A stretch of 64,000 nt of DNA, taken from assembly GCA_028291545.1 (NCBI GenBank), contig JAQGHR010000052.1, positions 124,001 to 188,000 of the forward strand, written 5' to 3'. Shown here one piece after another: positions 8,588-18,345 of the stretch. Below the pieces are notes generated by a model. That model saw only the letters and a list, made by a program, of their open reading frames with translations, did not search any database and had not been told where the DNA came from. The stretch is from Planctomycetota bacterium (GTDB taxonomy: Bacteria > Planctomycetota > Planctomycetia > Isosphaerales > Isosphaeraceae). Numbering within the stretch: position 1 is the stretch's first letter; each line of letters starts with the position of its first letter. The position numbers and the translations under genes are program-made.

Positions 8588-9921
8588 CGCGATTTGGACT
8601 CCCCGGAGACCAGGACATTTGGCCCGGCGGACCCACCGTCCCGTGATGGAATGGCGTCGGAGGCCTCGGCGCCCGCTCTCGCCGCGCTGGTGGCGCAAAC
8701 CTCGCCGTAGGTCCGGGCGATCGCCACGGCGACACTCTCCCAGGTGAACATCGCGTTGGCTCGCCGCATCGCCTGCCGCCCTAAGTACTGGAGCAGTTCG
8801 GGATGGCGGTAGATCCTCGCCAGGCGATCGGCCAGCGCATCGGGATCGCGCGGCGGGACGAGATAGCCCGTCTCGCCGTCGACCACGGTGGTCTTGATCC
8901 CACCGACCGCCGCGCCGATCACAGGAGTGCCACACGCCGCCGCTTCCAGCGGCGTGATGCCGAACGGTTCATACCAGGGGGTCGTGACGAAGACGTCGGC
9001 CGCGCTGAAGTAGTAGCGGAGCGCGTCTCGGCCCCGGCTCCCCACGAAGGTTACGGCGCCGGCCACTCCTTCGGCCTCCGAGATCGCCATCAGTCGACCG
9101 ATTTCCGGCGTGATCCTAGGGTCGGGCACGACGGATTCGCCCCCGACCACGAGCAGCCGGGCGGCGATCCCGTGCGTGTGTCGGAGGCGGGCGAGGCCGC
9201 GGATCACGTTGTCGACCCCTTTTCGCGGTACCATCCGGCCGAGCTGGAGGATGATCCGCTCATTCGGGTCGAGGCCGAGCGCCTCGCGAGCCCTTCGCTT
9301 GCCGACGGGCCAGAACTCTGCGGGGTCGAAACCGCAGGGGATCGTTACCAGACGCGAGGGGTCGGCCCCGTAGAGCTCGATCAGGTCATTCTCGTCCTGG
9401 GGGCACTCGGCGATCACCCGGTCGGCCTCGCGCACGACGCGATCCTCAATCGCCAGTCGCTCGATCGGAAATGTGTCCGCGCCGCCTTGGTGTTGACGCC
9501 GCACACGCCCCAGGGCGTGGAATGTGACCACGAATGGCACGTCCGTGGCTCGCTTCGCATCGGCCGCGACGAGCGCTGACATGAAAAAATTGGCATGCAT
9601 GAGGTCATAACCGCGCCCGCGGCGACAAAATCTTGTGAAAAAGGCCGTGAACTCCGCCACGAAAGGGATAAGCTCCTCCTTCCGCACCGGGCGCGCCGGA
9701 CCGGCCGGGACGTGGATGATCCGCACGCCGTCGGACCAGTCGAAAACGTCGGGCAGGTCGGGGCGGTCACGCCTCGTGAAGACGTCGACCTCGTGACCGA
9801 GCGCGCCGAGGAGCCTGGCGAGCTGACCCACATAGACGTTCTGTCCGCCGCTATCCACCCCGCCCAGCAAGGCAAGGGGCGAGGCATGCTCGCTGATCAG
9901 GGCGATCCGAAGCTTCGTCAT
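8584..9921 (-). CDS. Family 4-type glycosyltransferase
   Basis: A 445-residue GT-B enzyme. The N-terminus (ISEHASPLALLGGVDSGGQN) resembles the sucrose-phosphate synthase/MshA branch of GT4, with its glycine-rich GGVDSGGQNVYV loop. The C-terminal donor-binding motif EPFGITPLEAAACG contains the EX7E pair. The ATG at 9921 overlaps the preceding gene as ATGA; a longer in-frame start would add 77 residues of unlikely composition. The last ~40 residues are low-complexity and probably disordered. It likely transfers a sugar from a nucleotide donor to the growing glycan on the cytoplasmic face. The sugar is not predictable. Confidence 0.92.
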   Translation of the reverse strand: MTKLRIALISEHASPLALLGGVDSGGQNVYVGQLARLLGALGHEVDVFTRRDRPDLPDVFDWSDGVRIIHVPAGPARPVRKEELIPFVAEFTAFFTRFCRRGRGYDLMHANFFMSALVAADAKRATDVPFVVTFHALGRVRRQHQGGADTFPIERLAIEDRVVREADRVIAECPQDENDLIELYGADPSRLVTIPCGFDPAEFWPVGKRRAREALGLDPNERIILQLGRMVPRKGVDNVIRGLARLRHTHGIAARLLVVGGESVVPDPRITPEIGRLMAISEAEGVAGAVTFVGSRGRDALRYYFSAADVFVTTPWYEPFGITPLEAAACGTPVIGAAVGGIKTTVVDGETGYLVPPRDPDALADRLARIYRHPELLQYLGRQAMRRANAMFTWESVAVAIARTYGEVCATSAARAGAEASDAIPSRDGGSAGPNVLVSGESKSR

Positions 9922-10925
9922 CGGGCACCTCCTACCGCCAGGCTCAGCCCGGGCGCCACACGCGTCCGACCGGGCTGGGTTCGGCCCGTCACGAGGGAGA
10001 AGGTCTCCTCCCAATCGCGGGAAAACCGGTCGATGTGGAAACGTGCAAGGGCACGGCGGCGAGCCCCCTCTCCGAGACGGCGGGCCTCGGCCGGATCGGC
10101 CAGGAGCCTGTTCATCGCCTCGACCAGGCTGTCGAGGTCCGTGGCGACACACCCCGAGACGCCCGACTCGATGGCCGTCGCCATCTCGGTCGTCGCCAGG
10201 CCGATGATCGGCATTCCCAGCGCCATCGCCTCGACCACGGCGAGGCCCAGGCTCGTCCAGCGGATCGGGTTGAAGAAGAACCGATATCGCGACTCAATCG
10301 CCGCGAGCTGCATCGGGTGGACCTCGCCCAATCCGCCGAGCGACTCGGCGTCCATCCCCACAAGGTCGAGTGGCACGCGTTCGCGGGCCCTGGCGAAGAC
10401 GTCCGCCCCGAGCAGGCGGCCGCGCGACCGGAGGTGGTTGATCACCACGATCCCACGCTCGATTTCTCCGGTGTAACGCACGCCCTCCGGGACGAAGACG
10501 CCGTGATCGATCACTCGGGATGGCGTGGTCCCGCTGTCCCACATCAGGGCGTTGAAGGGAGTGACATGGACGAGCAGCCCGTCGGGGTCGGCGAACCAGT
10601 GGCGCTGGTCGGTCGGGTGCTCACGCGGCGTGTCGTGTTCGAGGTAAATGCGAGGCAGTTGCTGCTGACGGTCGCTCAGCAGGTCACATTGGTCGACCTC
10701 GTAGTTCCTGCGTGTCTGGAACAGGACGCAATCGAGGGCCAGATCACGCACTGCGCCGGCCGGAACCTCCCGCACTCGGTCCGGGAATGGGAACGTGGTG
10801 CCACGCCCGCCATATCCCTCCCTCCCCTCGGGCTGGACGGGGAGGTAGAACTCCACATTCGCCCTCGACAGGTAGAGGAGATAGTTGCCGTGGATGTGCC
10901 AGGTTAGAACGCGTATCGGCCTCAT
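9918..10925 (-). CDS. GT-B glycosyltransferase, GT4/GT1-like
   Basis: A 335-residue protein starting IRVLTWHIHGNYLLYLS, with a GT-B C-terminal half: ERGIVVINHLRSRGRLLG, then SLGLAVVEAMALGMPIIGL, which holds a glutamate pair like the EX7E motif, and a helical tail with the Arg-rich stretch common in GT4 proteins. The N-terminal half is divergent and shows no sugar-specific motif. It overlaps the downstream glycosyltransferase by ATGA and follows a GT9 gene by 24 bp. Function as a glycan-building glycosyltransferase is well supported; substrates are not. Confidence 0.85.
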   Translation of the reverse strand: MRPIRVLTWHIHGNYLLYLSRANVEFYLPVQPEGREGYGGRGTTFPFPDRVREVPAGAVRDLALDCVLFQTRRNYEVDQCDLLSDRQQQLPRIYLEHDTPREHPTDQRHWFADPDGLLVHVTPFNALMWDSGTTPSRVIDHGVFVPEGVRYTGEIERGIVVINHLRSRGRLLGADVFARARERVPLDLVGMDAESLGGLGEVHPMQLAAIESRYRFFFNPIRWTSLGLAVVEAMALGMPIIGLATTEMATAIESGVSGCVATDLDSLVEAMNRLLADPAEARRLGEGARRRALARFHIDRFSRDWEETFSLVTGRTQPGRTRVAPGLSLAVGGAR

Positions 10926-10949
10926 GGGGTTTTCCTTGATGCTGATAGC

Positions 10950-11972
10950 TCAGGCGCGTTGAACCGCCCTCTCGCAAACGGACAAATCGGAGCCGAGCAG
11001 TTGCTCAGCGTGGGCGACGACCTCCTCGACGTTCACGCCCGTCTCGTGGCAGAGAACGCGGTGCCTGTGCGAGTCGATGGGTGCCCAGCGCTCGGGATTA
11101 TGGCCGGTCGAGATCACGACACTTGGAACGCGGAGAGCCGCCGCGATGTGCGATACCCCGGTGTCATTGCACACGAGCTGGCGAGCCTGGCGGATCAGGA
11201 CACCCAGCGTGCCCAGGTCAGTGCGGCCGGTCAGGTTCAGCGAGCCGTCCGGCCACGACGCCCATCGCAAGTGCTCGGACTCCGACCCCGTCCCCGTCAG
11301 GACGATCCTCAGGCCGTGGCCAGCCAGTTGCCTCGCGACGGCCGCGAACCGCTCCACCGGCCACCGGCGCTCGGGGACGCTGGCGCCGGCGTGAATGCAG
11401 ACATAGCGGCCTGGTTCCAGTTCGCGTGCGCCGTCGATTGCATCGAGCGCCTGGAAGTCCGGCTGCTCCAGGGGAAACTCGAGATCCTCGCCGAGGTCGG
11501 GCGCACCCAGGGACGACGCGAGCTCAAGCAATCGCCGGATCTCCAGGCCGCGCTCCGGCCAGGGGATGAACAGATCCGGGTCAGGAACGTATCCGCCGGG
11601 CAGCGCGAATCCGGCGCACCGCGTCGCCCCGAACAACTCGGTCAGTGGGTTAACGAATGATCCGCTGCCGTGGAGTTGGATCGCCAGGTCGAATCGCTCG
11701 GCCTGAATCGCGGCGAGGAAGGCGGGGATGCGCCCGATCTGCGACGGCCGCTCAGGCAGGCCGGGATAACCTGGAAACTCGCGAAATCCATCGAGATACC
11801 GGCCGAACCGAGCGACGAACGACCGCGCCCAGGGCAGTCCGACCAGCACGATCTCCGCCTCGGTCCAGGCGGCTCGCATCGCACGCAGTGCAGGCACCGC
11901 GCAAAGCATGTCGCCGAGTTGAAGGGCGCGGAAGATCACCACGCGGCGCAATGGAGCGACCACCGTTCCCAT
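10950..11972 (-). CDS. Family 9 glycosyltransferase, first gene of the glycan operon
   Basis: A 340-residue GT9 protein: RRVVIFRALQLGDMLCAVPALR at the N-terminus, then YVCIHAGASVPERRWP and LVCNDTGVSHIAAALRVP at the donor site. It resembles ADP-heptose:LPS heptosyltransferases. I use the ATG at 11972. An in-frame ATG at 12008 exists, but it lies only 16 bp below a plausible -10 box, leaving almost no leader and no Shine-Dalgarno. It opens a run of at least ten genes on this strand. Heptose is the likely donor because hldE and gmhB lie in the same operon, but some GT9 enzymes use other donors. Confidence 0.88.
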   Translation of the reverse strand: MGTVVAPLRRVVIFRALQLGDMLCAVPALRAMRAAWTEAEIVLVGLPWARSFVARFGRYLDGFREFPGYPGLPERPSQIGRIPAFLAAIQAERFDLAIQLHGSGSFVNPLTELFGATRCAGFALPGGYVPDPDLFIPWPERGLEIRRLLELASSLGAPDLGEDLEFPLEQPDFQALDAIDGARELEPGRYVCIHAGASVPERRWPVERFAAVARQLAGHGLRIVLTGTGSESEHLRWASWPDGSLNLTGRTDLGTLGVLIRQARQLVCNDTGVSHIAAALRVPSVVISTGHNPERWAPIDSHRHRVLCHETGVNVEEVVAHAEQLLGSDLSVCERAVQRA

Positions 11973-12023
11973 CCTGCTATGTTTCCAATTGTGCTTATTT
12001 TGTGGCATTTTAATGTCTGCTAA

Positions 12024-12053
12024 ATAATACTTATTCTATTTGATGGTTGCGAA
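12024..12053 (-). promoter_or_regulatory. Candidate sigma70-type promoter of the glycan operon
   Basis: On the minus strand TTCGCA (12048-12053) and TATTAT (12024-12029) are separated by 18 bp. They sit in an AT-rich island (about 11975-12055) that stands out from the GC-rich surroundings. The predicted transcription start near 12017 gives a leader of about 45 nt to the ATG at 11972. Confidence 0.5.
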
Positions 12054-12536
12054 ATTTACGGGCTCCGCCGACTCGGTGGACCGAGATCCGGCTTCGCCAT
12101 GGAGCGGCGCCACATGGTTCCCCGATCTCGCTTTCTATGGCGGCGAATGACGTTCGGGCTACCGTGGGTTGCTCGGACCCCGGAGTCAGCCTCGTGTCAA
12201 ATCCCACTCCTTCGAATCTCCTCTCCTCGTCCGCCAGAACAGGTCCATCGAACGTTCGTGTCTCGTTAGCAATAATCATGCCGACATGCGAACCAAGGCA
12301 ACCGATACTGTGACGGCGTTTGGACATAAGAACGGTATCGCGGGAACGGGTGCCTCACGCGAAGAACTCGAGCCGGCGTCCTGTGCATTCGTTCGCTCGC
12401 AGTTCGGACACCAGGCAACTCGATAGGAACCCGATCGCCGCCGCCTTGGGGCCGCTTCGACCGATCGGTGGCACGCCGCGTGCTGACGACCGCCCCGAGT
12501 GAATCCCCGCGCGCCCGACCCCAAGGCTCGCCACCA
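12054..12536. other. Intergenic region between divergent glycosyltransferase genes
   Basis: About 480 bp between the minus-strand glycan operon and the plus-strand GT2 gene. Open frames here are short, overlap each other on both strands and have no recognisable domain or ribosome binding site. I see no transposase remnant, tRNA or strong promoter for the plus-strand gene. Confidence 0.4.
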
Positions 12537-13394
12537 ATGGATCGCCGCGTATCCGTGGTCATCGCGACTCTCGACCGCGCCCGCGAACTTGTTCGAAGCC
12601 TGGACCTGTTGTGCTCGTTGCCGGAAGAGCCCGCCGTCATCGTGGTGGACAACGGCTCATGCGATGGGACGCCGGAACTCGTCCGCCGGGATTTTCCGCG
12701 CGTGAAGGTCATCGCCCTGGGAGAGAACCTGGGGGCTGCGGCGCGGACCGTGGGCGTACGGGCTGCCGCCACGTCCTATGTGGCCTTTTCCGACGATGAC
12801 TCCTGGTGGGCGCCCGGCTCCCTTATGATCGCAGCGGATCGGCTCGATTCGCATTCCCGCCTCGGACTGATCGCCGCCCGCGTCCTGGTCGGGGCCGAGG
12901 AAGCCCTGGACCCAACCTGCGAGGCCATGGCCGCCAGCCCGTTGCCTCGTCGCGCCGGCTTGCCGGGGACGACCGTGCTCGGCTTCCTCGCGTGCGGCGC
13001 GATCGTCAGACGCTCGGCCTTCCTGGATGCCGGCGGATTCGAGGTACGATTCGGCGTGGGTGGAGAGGAAGAATTACTGGCGATCGAGCTCGCCTCGGCC
13101 GGTTGGGATTTGGTGTACTGCGAGGACCTCATCGCCCACCATCACCCGTCGATTTCGGCGCATCGACCGGGACGCCGGCGCCGACAATGTCGGAATGCGC
13201 TCTGGGCAGCCTGGCTACGCCGCCCTCTGCCAGTGGCCTTGCGCATGACTGCTCACGCTGCCGCACGGGGTTGCTCCGACCCGGTCGCCTTCGCCGCGTT
13301 CGCCGATGCGTTGACGGGCCTGGCGTGGGCGATCCGACGGCGACGTCCCGTTTCGAAGGAAATCGAGGGACTTCTCAAGCGGCTCGGACACTGA
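12537..13394 (+). CDS. Family 2 glycosyltransferase
   Basis: A 285-residue GT2 protein: VSVVIATLDRARELVRSLDL, then VIVVDNGSCDGTPEL (nucleotide-binding aspartate), AFSDDDSWW (metal-binding acidic motif) and GVGGEEELLAIELASAG with the catalytic acidic pair. This pattern matches rhamnosyl- and other sugar transferases of the GT2 cell-surface group. I chose the ATG at 12537; a frame extended 69 bp upstream is Arg/Pro-rich and unlikely. It is transcribed away from the main glycan operon but probably serves the same surface polysaccharide. The acceptor and sugar are unknown. Confidence 0.88.
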   Translation: MDRRVSVVIATLDRARELVRSLDLLCSLPEEPAVIVVDNGSCDGTPELVRRDFPRVKVIALGENLGAAARTVGVRAAATSYVAFSDDDSWWAPGSLMIAADRLDSHSRLGLIAARVLVGAEEALDPTCEAMAASPLPRRAGLPGTTVLGFLACGAIVRRSAFLDAGGFEVRFGVGGEEELLAIELASAGWDLVYCEDLIAHHHPSISAHRPGRRRRQCRNALWAAWLRRPLPVALRMTAHAAARGCSDPVAFAAFADALTGLAWAIRRRRPVSKEIEGLLKRLGH

Positions 13395-13930
13395 GGACAT
13401 GGCCCAGGATTCGGCCAAGCTCGCGGTGGCCGCGTCCCCCGTAGATGTTCGGGGGTATTCTCCCGAGGGAAGATGTCGTCGAACGGCCGGCCCGATCGGA
13501 TCGCCGTCCATGGCGGCACCCGGGCCGTTCCCGAGTCTGGCCGACGAACGGGTCATCCTGGCCTCCGTTCGGTTCCGACCTCCTCGACCTGGCAGGAAAC
13601 ATTATGCCAGTTGGACCCGCGTGGCGTCCGATCTCTCATGAGAGTCTGAAGAGGCGATCCGCGACAGCCGGATACGAGAAGGAAGATTCAAAATTCGGGG
13701 GGATCGATCCACCGATTTCCCGAAAAAGTCCCCTTTCCAGACTCTCGAATTTCCGATGCCTCGTAACGGGCCTCCTCTTGAGCGAGCCGCTGACACGACC
13801 AACTTCGCAAAGTTTCCAGTGAGCGGGCGGCCCCACGATCTCTGGTCGGGGGCCAGTTCGTAGTGTAGACTGATCTTGCTGTCTGCGTGTACAGCAAAGC
13901 CCGAATCCGATCCGTGACCGAGGTCCACGA
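13395..13930. other. Intergenic region upstream of dnaE with short inverted repeats
   Basis: No supportable gene in 536 bp. It holds a perfect 12-bp palindrome CTCTCATGAGAG (13633-13644). GAGAGTCTG at 13640-13648 is matched in reverse complement at 13738-13746. A hairpin pairs TTCGGG with CCCGAA around the palindrome GGATCGATCC (about 13694-13724). The last ~70 bp before dnaE are less GC-rich, but I could not define a convincing promoter. Confidence 0.4.
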
Positions 13931-16900
13931 ATGAGCGGCAGGCCCTTCGTCCACCTCCATTGTCATAGCCACTACAGCCTGCTCGATGGGGCGAGCAAGG
14001 TCCCGGCCCTGGTCAAGAAGGCCAAGGACCTGGGGATGCCGGCCCTGGCGATCACGGATCACGGCAACCTCCACGGCGCCGCGGAGTTCCTGCGCGAGGC
14101 CAAGAACCTGGATTTCAAGCCGATCGTGGGGATCGAAGCCTATGTCGCCCCTCGACATCGGACGGATCGGGCCGGGGGCGGTCATTCGGGGACCGAACAC
14201 AATTTTCACCTGACCCTGCTGGCAAAGACGGGCGAGGGCGTCCGCAATTTGATGAGGCTGTCGTCGAAGTCGTTCCTTGAAGGGTTTTATTACAAGCCCC
14301 GCATCGATAAGGAAATCCTCGAGCGACATTCCGAGGGGCTGATCTGCCTCTCGGGCTGCGTCTCGTCGGAATTCTCCGATCACCTCCTGCACGACAAGCC
14401 CGAGGAAGCCGCGAAGCTGGCGGCCTGGTATCTCAAGGTCTTCGGACCAGAGAATTTCTTCGTCGAGATCCAGAACAACAACGTCCAGATCCAGCGTGAC
14501 CATGCCGAACGGGCCGTGGACCTGGCGAGGAAGATGGGGCTGCCACTGGTCGCGACCAGCGACGCCCATTACCTGAACTCGGACGACGCCAAGGCGCACG
14601 ACGTCTTGCTCTGCGTGAACATGGGGAAGACGTTCGACGACCCGAACCGGATGCGGTTCGAGTCCGAGGAATTCCATGTCCGCAGCCCCGAGGAGATGTA
14701 CGCCGCGATGCCCGAGCACGCCGAGGCGCTGAAGCGCTCGGCGGAGATCGCCGAAGGGGTTGAGGACCATTACAAGAGCCTGAATTTCGGCAAGAGGCAG
14801 TTCCCTTCGTTCAAGACGCCCGAAGGGAAAACGCCCGAGACGTATCTGCGCGAGCTGTGCGAACAGGGGATGATCGAACGATACGGGCAGGACCCGTCAC
14901 CCGAGGCTCGCGATCGGCTGGAGCATGAGCTGGGCATCATCGAGCGGATGGGGTTCGCCTCGTACTTCCTGATCGTCTGGGATTTCGTCCGGTTCGCCCG
15001 AGAAAATAATATCGCCAGCTCGGCCAGGGGTTCGGCGTGCGGCGCAATCGTCAGCTACGTCCTGCATCTTAGCCAGGTCTGTCCGCTCAAATATGACCTC
15101 CTGTTCGAGCGATTCCTCGATCCCAATCGCTCGGAAGCGCCGGATATCGACATCGACATCGAGCAGGACCGGCGTTATGAGGTGATCGACTACGTCCGCA
15201 AGAAGTACGGCGCGGGGAACGTGGCTCAGATCGGCACGTTCTTGACCATGGGGGCGAAGGCCGCCGTCAAGGACGTAGGCCGCGTCCTGAATATCCCGCT
15301 CGCCCGGGTCGAGCAGGTGACGAAGCTGATCCCGAGCATGCCGCTCCACATCACCATCGAGGCGGCGATCAAGGCCGAGCCCGCCCTGAAGCGGCTCCAG
15401 GACGAAGACCCCGATATTCAGAAGCTGCTTGACTATGCGAAGCGGCTCGAAGGGCTGGCCCGCAACGTCAGCACGCACGCCGCGGGTGTCGTCATCGCCG
15501 ACCGACCTCTCGAAGAGATGGTGCCGCTCCAGAAGCTGCCGAATAAAGATAAAGAGAAGGAAGTCGTCTCCACCCAGTGGACGATGGGCGACGTCGAGAA
15601 GGCCGGCCTGCTGAAGATGGACTTCCTGGGCCTGCGAAACCTCTCCAGCCTGGGCGCGGCCGTCGGCATCCTCAAGGAGCGCTTTCCGGATCGTCACATC
15701 GACCTCAACAATCTCCCGCTGGACGATCCCAAGACGTACGAGCTGCTCCAGAGGGGCGAGACCAAGGGCGTCTTCCAGTTTGAATCGGCGGGCATTCGCG
15801 ATCTCCTGATCAAGATGAAGCCCGACCGATTCGCCGACATCATCGCCACCAGCGCCCTGTATCGCCCCGGCCCGCTCAACGGGGGGATGGTCGATGAGTA
15901 CGTGAACGTCAAGAACCGTAGGAAGGCCGCCGAGTACCCGCACCCGGTCCTCAAGGAGCTGCTGGAAGAGACCTACGGCGTGATGGTCTACCAGGAACAG
16001 GTCATGCGGATCCTGAACCGCCTGGGAGGGATCGAACTGTCGCAGGCGTATGGCTGCATCAAGGCCATCTCGAAGAAGAAGACCGACGTCATCGCCCAGG
16101 GCCGCAAGCAGTTCCTGGAAGGGGCCGTCTCCCAGGGGATGACCAAGGCCGAGGCGACCCAGATCTTCGACCTGATCGAGTTCTTCGGCGGCTACGGCTT
16201 CAACAAGTCGCACTCGACGGCCTACGCGCTCGTCACGTTCCAGACGGCCTGGCTCAAGGCGCATTATCCCACCGAGTTCATGGCGGCGATCCTCTCCTCG
16301 GAGATGGACGGGGCCGAGCGCGACAAGTTCTTTTACGAGCATATCGACGACTGCAAGCGGATGGGGATCGAGATTCTGCCCCCGAACGTCAACGCCAGCG
16401 GCCTGGACTTCCGTCCGGCCGCGGACGGCAAGATCCACTTCGGCCTCGGGGCCATCAAGGGCGTCGGGTACAAGGCCGTCGAGGCGATCCTGAAGGCGCG
16501 GGCGTCCGGCGGGGTGTTTCGGAGCCTCGACGATTTCTTCGAACGCGTGCCGACGGCCATCGTCGGTCAAGGCTGCGTCGAGACGCTCATCAAGGCCGGG
16601 GCGTTCGATTGTCTGAAGGCCCGGCGTGCTCAGCTCCTGGCCGTCCTCCCCCGGGCGGTCCAGGCCGGGCAGGCGAGACAGAATGATCGCAAGCGCGGCC
16701 AGCGCGGCCTGTTCGACGAATCCGACTCGGACGAGCCGGAAATCGTCGCGCTCAGCCTGCCCGACGTGCCGGAATTGCCCGACGCCGAGAAACTGGCGGA
16801 TGAGAAGAAGGCGCTGGGCTTTTATATGTCCAGTCATCCGCTGGCCCGGCACGCGATGCTCTTGCAGGCGTTCCGGTCGCACCAGACCAGCGACCTGGCG

Positions 16901-17527
16901 GGGCTCTCGGACAAGGCGGAGGTGACGCTCGGGGGCATGATCTCCGGGCTGACGGTGCGGAATGTCCAGAAGAGTCGATCCGGCCTGACCCGCATGGCCA
17001 AGCTCAGTTTCGAAGACCTCAGCGGATCCACCCCGGCGATGCTCTGGCCCGAGGAGTTCGCCAAGAATGAAGACAAGCTCAAGGATGATGCCATCGTCTT
17101 CATCAAGGGCACCATCAGCCGGATGCGCGACCCGGCCGAGGTCATCATCAATCGCGTGATCCCGATCGAACAGGCCGCCGCCGAATTGTCTCGCGGCGTG
17201 GTGGTCAGCCTGCGCAAGGGAGCCGTCGGCCCGGCGGACTTCGAGAAGCTCCATCGCCACATGAAGAACCGAACCGGCAACCTTGAGGTGTACCTGGAGC
17301 TGCTGAGCCCCGTGGAGGGCGTTCGGCGCGCGATCTACAAGGTGGGCTCCGGCCTAAAGATCCGCCATGACGAGAAGCTCGTTGCCGATCTGGAGAGCAC
17401 CGTCGGCAGTGGCAATGTCCGGCTCCTCGGCCAGGGCGGGGCCACCTCCCGAGCTGAGCCGGCGCCCCCGCCCGAGAATTCTCGCCCCGAATTCACCGAG
17501 ACCGCGCCCGAAGAGGACGAGGACTGA
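13931..17527 (+). CDS. dnaE: DNA polymerase III subunit alpha
   Basis: A 1198-residue replicative polymerase. The N-terminal PHP domain begins HLHCHSHYSLLDGASK (residues 8-23) and keeps ITDHGNLHGA. The palm carries GSACGAIVSYVL and the catalytic aspartates in PDIDIDIE near residue 405. Fingers and thumb follow, with GGYGFNKSHSTAYALVTFQT. The C-terminal part has the OB-fold (from about residue 990) and a short acidic tail ending in EEDED. Length and order match bacterial DnaE1. It catalyses leading- and lagging-strand synthesis in the polymerase III holoenzyme. It stands alone, with intergenic DNA on both sides. Confidence 0.98.
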   Translation: MSGRPFVHLHCHSHYSLLDGASKVPALVKKAKDLGMPALAITDHGNLHGAAEFLREAKNLDFKPIVGIEAYVAPRHRTDRAGGGHSGTEHNFHLTLLAKTGEGVRNLMRLSSKSFLEGFYYKPRIDKEILERHSEGLICLSGCVSSEFSDHLLHDKPEEAAKLAAWYLKVFGPENFFVEIQNNNVQIQRDHAERAVDLARKMGLPLVATSDAHYLNSDDAKAHDVLLCVNMGKTFDDPNRMRFESEEFHVRSPEEMYAAMPEHAEALKRSAEIAEGVEDHYKSLNFGKRQFPSFKTPEGKTPETYLRELCEQGMIERYGQDPSPEARDRLEHELGIIERMGFASYFLIVWDFVRFARENNIASSARGSACGAIVSYVLHLSQVCPLKYDLLFERFLDPNRSEAPDIDIDIEQDRRYEVIDYVRKKYGAGNVAQIGTFLTMGAKAAVKDVGRVLNIPLARVEQVTKLIPSMPLHITIEAAIKAEPALKRLQDEDPDIQKLLDYAKRLEGLARNVSTHAAGVVIADRPLEEMVPLQKLPNKDKEKEVVSTQWTMGDVEKAGLLKMDFLGLRNLSSLGAAVGILKERFPDRHIDLNNLPLDDPKTYELLQRGETKGVFQFESAGIRDLLIKMKPDRFADIIATSALYRPGPLNGGMVDEYVNVKNRRKAAEYPHPVLKELLEETYGVMVYQEQVMRILNRLGGIELSQAYGCIKAISKKKTDVIAQGRKQFLEGAVSQGMTKAEATQIFDLIEFFGGYGFNKSHSTAYALVTFQTAWLKAHYPTEFMAAILSSEMDGAERDKFFYEHIDDCKRMGIEILPPNVNASGLDFRPAADGKIHFGLGAIKGVGYKAVEAILKARASGGVFRSLDDFFERVPTAIVGQGCVETLIKAGAFDCLKARRAQLLAVLPRAVQAGQARQNDRKRGQRGLFDESDSDEPEIVALSLPDVPELPDAEKLADEKKALGFYMSSHPLARHAMLLQAFRSHQTSDLAGLSDKAEVTLGGMISGLTVRNVQKSRSGLTRMAKLSFEDLSGSTPAMLWPEEFAKNEDKLKDDAIVFIKGTISRMRDPAEVIINRVIPIEQAAAELSRGVVVSLRKGAVGPADFEKLHRHMKNRTGNLEVYLELLSPVEGVRRAIYKVGSGLKIRHDEKLVADLESTVGSGNVRLLGQGGATSRAEPAPPPENSRPEFTETAPEEDED

Positions 17528-17931
17528 CGACGTGCCCGGCCACGTTCAATTTTCACAGTTGCGGTTCCTTCGGACCGACGGAAGACGGGGAAGGTCCGGG
17601 GAACTCTCCGAATCTATCATCGCTCATCCGTTCCGGCATCAGTCGGGGAAGCATCTGGCGGTTGCCCGGGCATTCCGCTAGAATACAGAAGACGAGGCCG
17701 TCGGGTGTTCCCGAGAACCTCCGACCTTCGGCTGCTCTGCGCATCGACCGTTCAGGACGCCGGCCTCCGGCACCTGGCGATCGAATGGGTAGCCTGCCTC
17801 CCCCACGCCGCGAGTCGGCGTGAAACTGTCTTGGCGCGGGCTTTTTCGGACGGGATCGCGACCCGACGCGGGTTGCGCCGGCCGTGAATGGCCCCCTGCC
17901 TCGCCTCTTGATGAAGGAGTGATCGCCCGCC
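17528..17931. other. Intergenic region and probable leader of the RRM gene
   Basis: About 400 bp with no convincing gene. A hairpin at 17857-17877 pairs CGCGACCC with GGGTTGCG (one G-U pair, 5-nt loop), about 55 nt before the RRM start codon. It could affect translation of the RNA-binding protein, but this is untested. Confidence 0.4.
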
Positions 17932-18225
17932 ATGAGGATTTACGTTGGGAACCTTGATTATTCGATGACCTCGGATGCCTTGCGGGCGCTGTTTGAGCCG
18001 TTCGGCGAAGTGACGCTGGCGGAGGTGCAGGTCAAGTCCCGTACCGGTCAGTCTCGCGGGTTTGGTCTGGTCGACATGCCGAACGACCACCAGGCCGATG
18101 CTGCGATCTCCGCGCTGAACCATGCCGAACACAACGAACGCAAGCTGATCGTCAACGAATCGCGACCGCGTCGCACGGTCAAGGATCAATACGCCGGTGG
18201 CTGGTTCGGATCGGGCGGTCGCTGA
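17932..18225 (+). CDS. Single-RRM RNA-binding protein
   Basis: A 97-residue protein that is essentially one RRM: RNP2 is IYVGNLDY (residues 2-9) and RNP1 is RGFGLVDM within the TGQSRGFGLV context. A short tail ends GGWFGSGGR, a reduced form of the glycine-rich tails of cyanobacterial and planctomycete Rbp proteins. These bind single-stranded RNA, and some are cold-induced or act in mRNA localisation. Start ATG at 17932 has AAGGAG about 13 nt upstream. The next gene encodes a NYN-domain protein, so both may act on RNA, which is inference. Confidence 0.93.
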   Translation: MRIYVGNLDYSMTSDALRALFEPFGEVTLAEVQVKSRTGQSRGFGLVDMPNDHQADAAISALNHAEHNERKLIVNESRPRRTVKDQYAGGWFGSGGR

Positions 18226-18345
18226 CCCGATCCGTCGCGACGTGACGCTAGCCAGAAGACCCGGACGGTGCAATGGACGCACCCCCTTGACCGATCGGAG
18301 GGATCCTCTTCTTGAATCCCTTCGTGGCGACGGGTGAAACGGACC

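Noticed and set aside
12008..12010. Upstream ATG at 12008 as the start of the first GT9 gene
   Set aside because: It has no Shine-Dalgarno and lies too close to the predicted -10 box; ATG 11972 fits better.
12031..12327. Small minus-strand frame upstream of the glycan operon
   Set aside because: It overlaps the predicted promoter, has no ribosome binding site and matches no family I know.
14897..17260. Long minus-strand open frame (787 codons) antisense to dnaE
   Set aside because: High GC creates long antisense frames. It lacks a ribosome binding site and domain, and the opposite strand codes for a clear DnaE.
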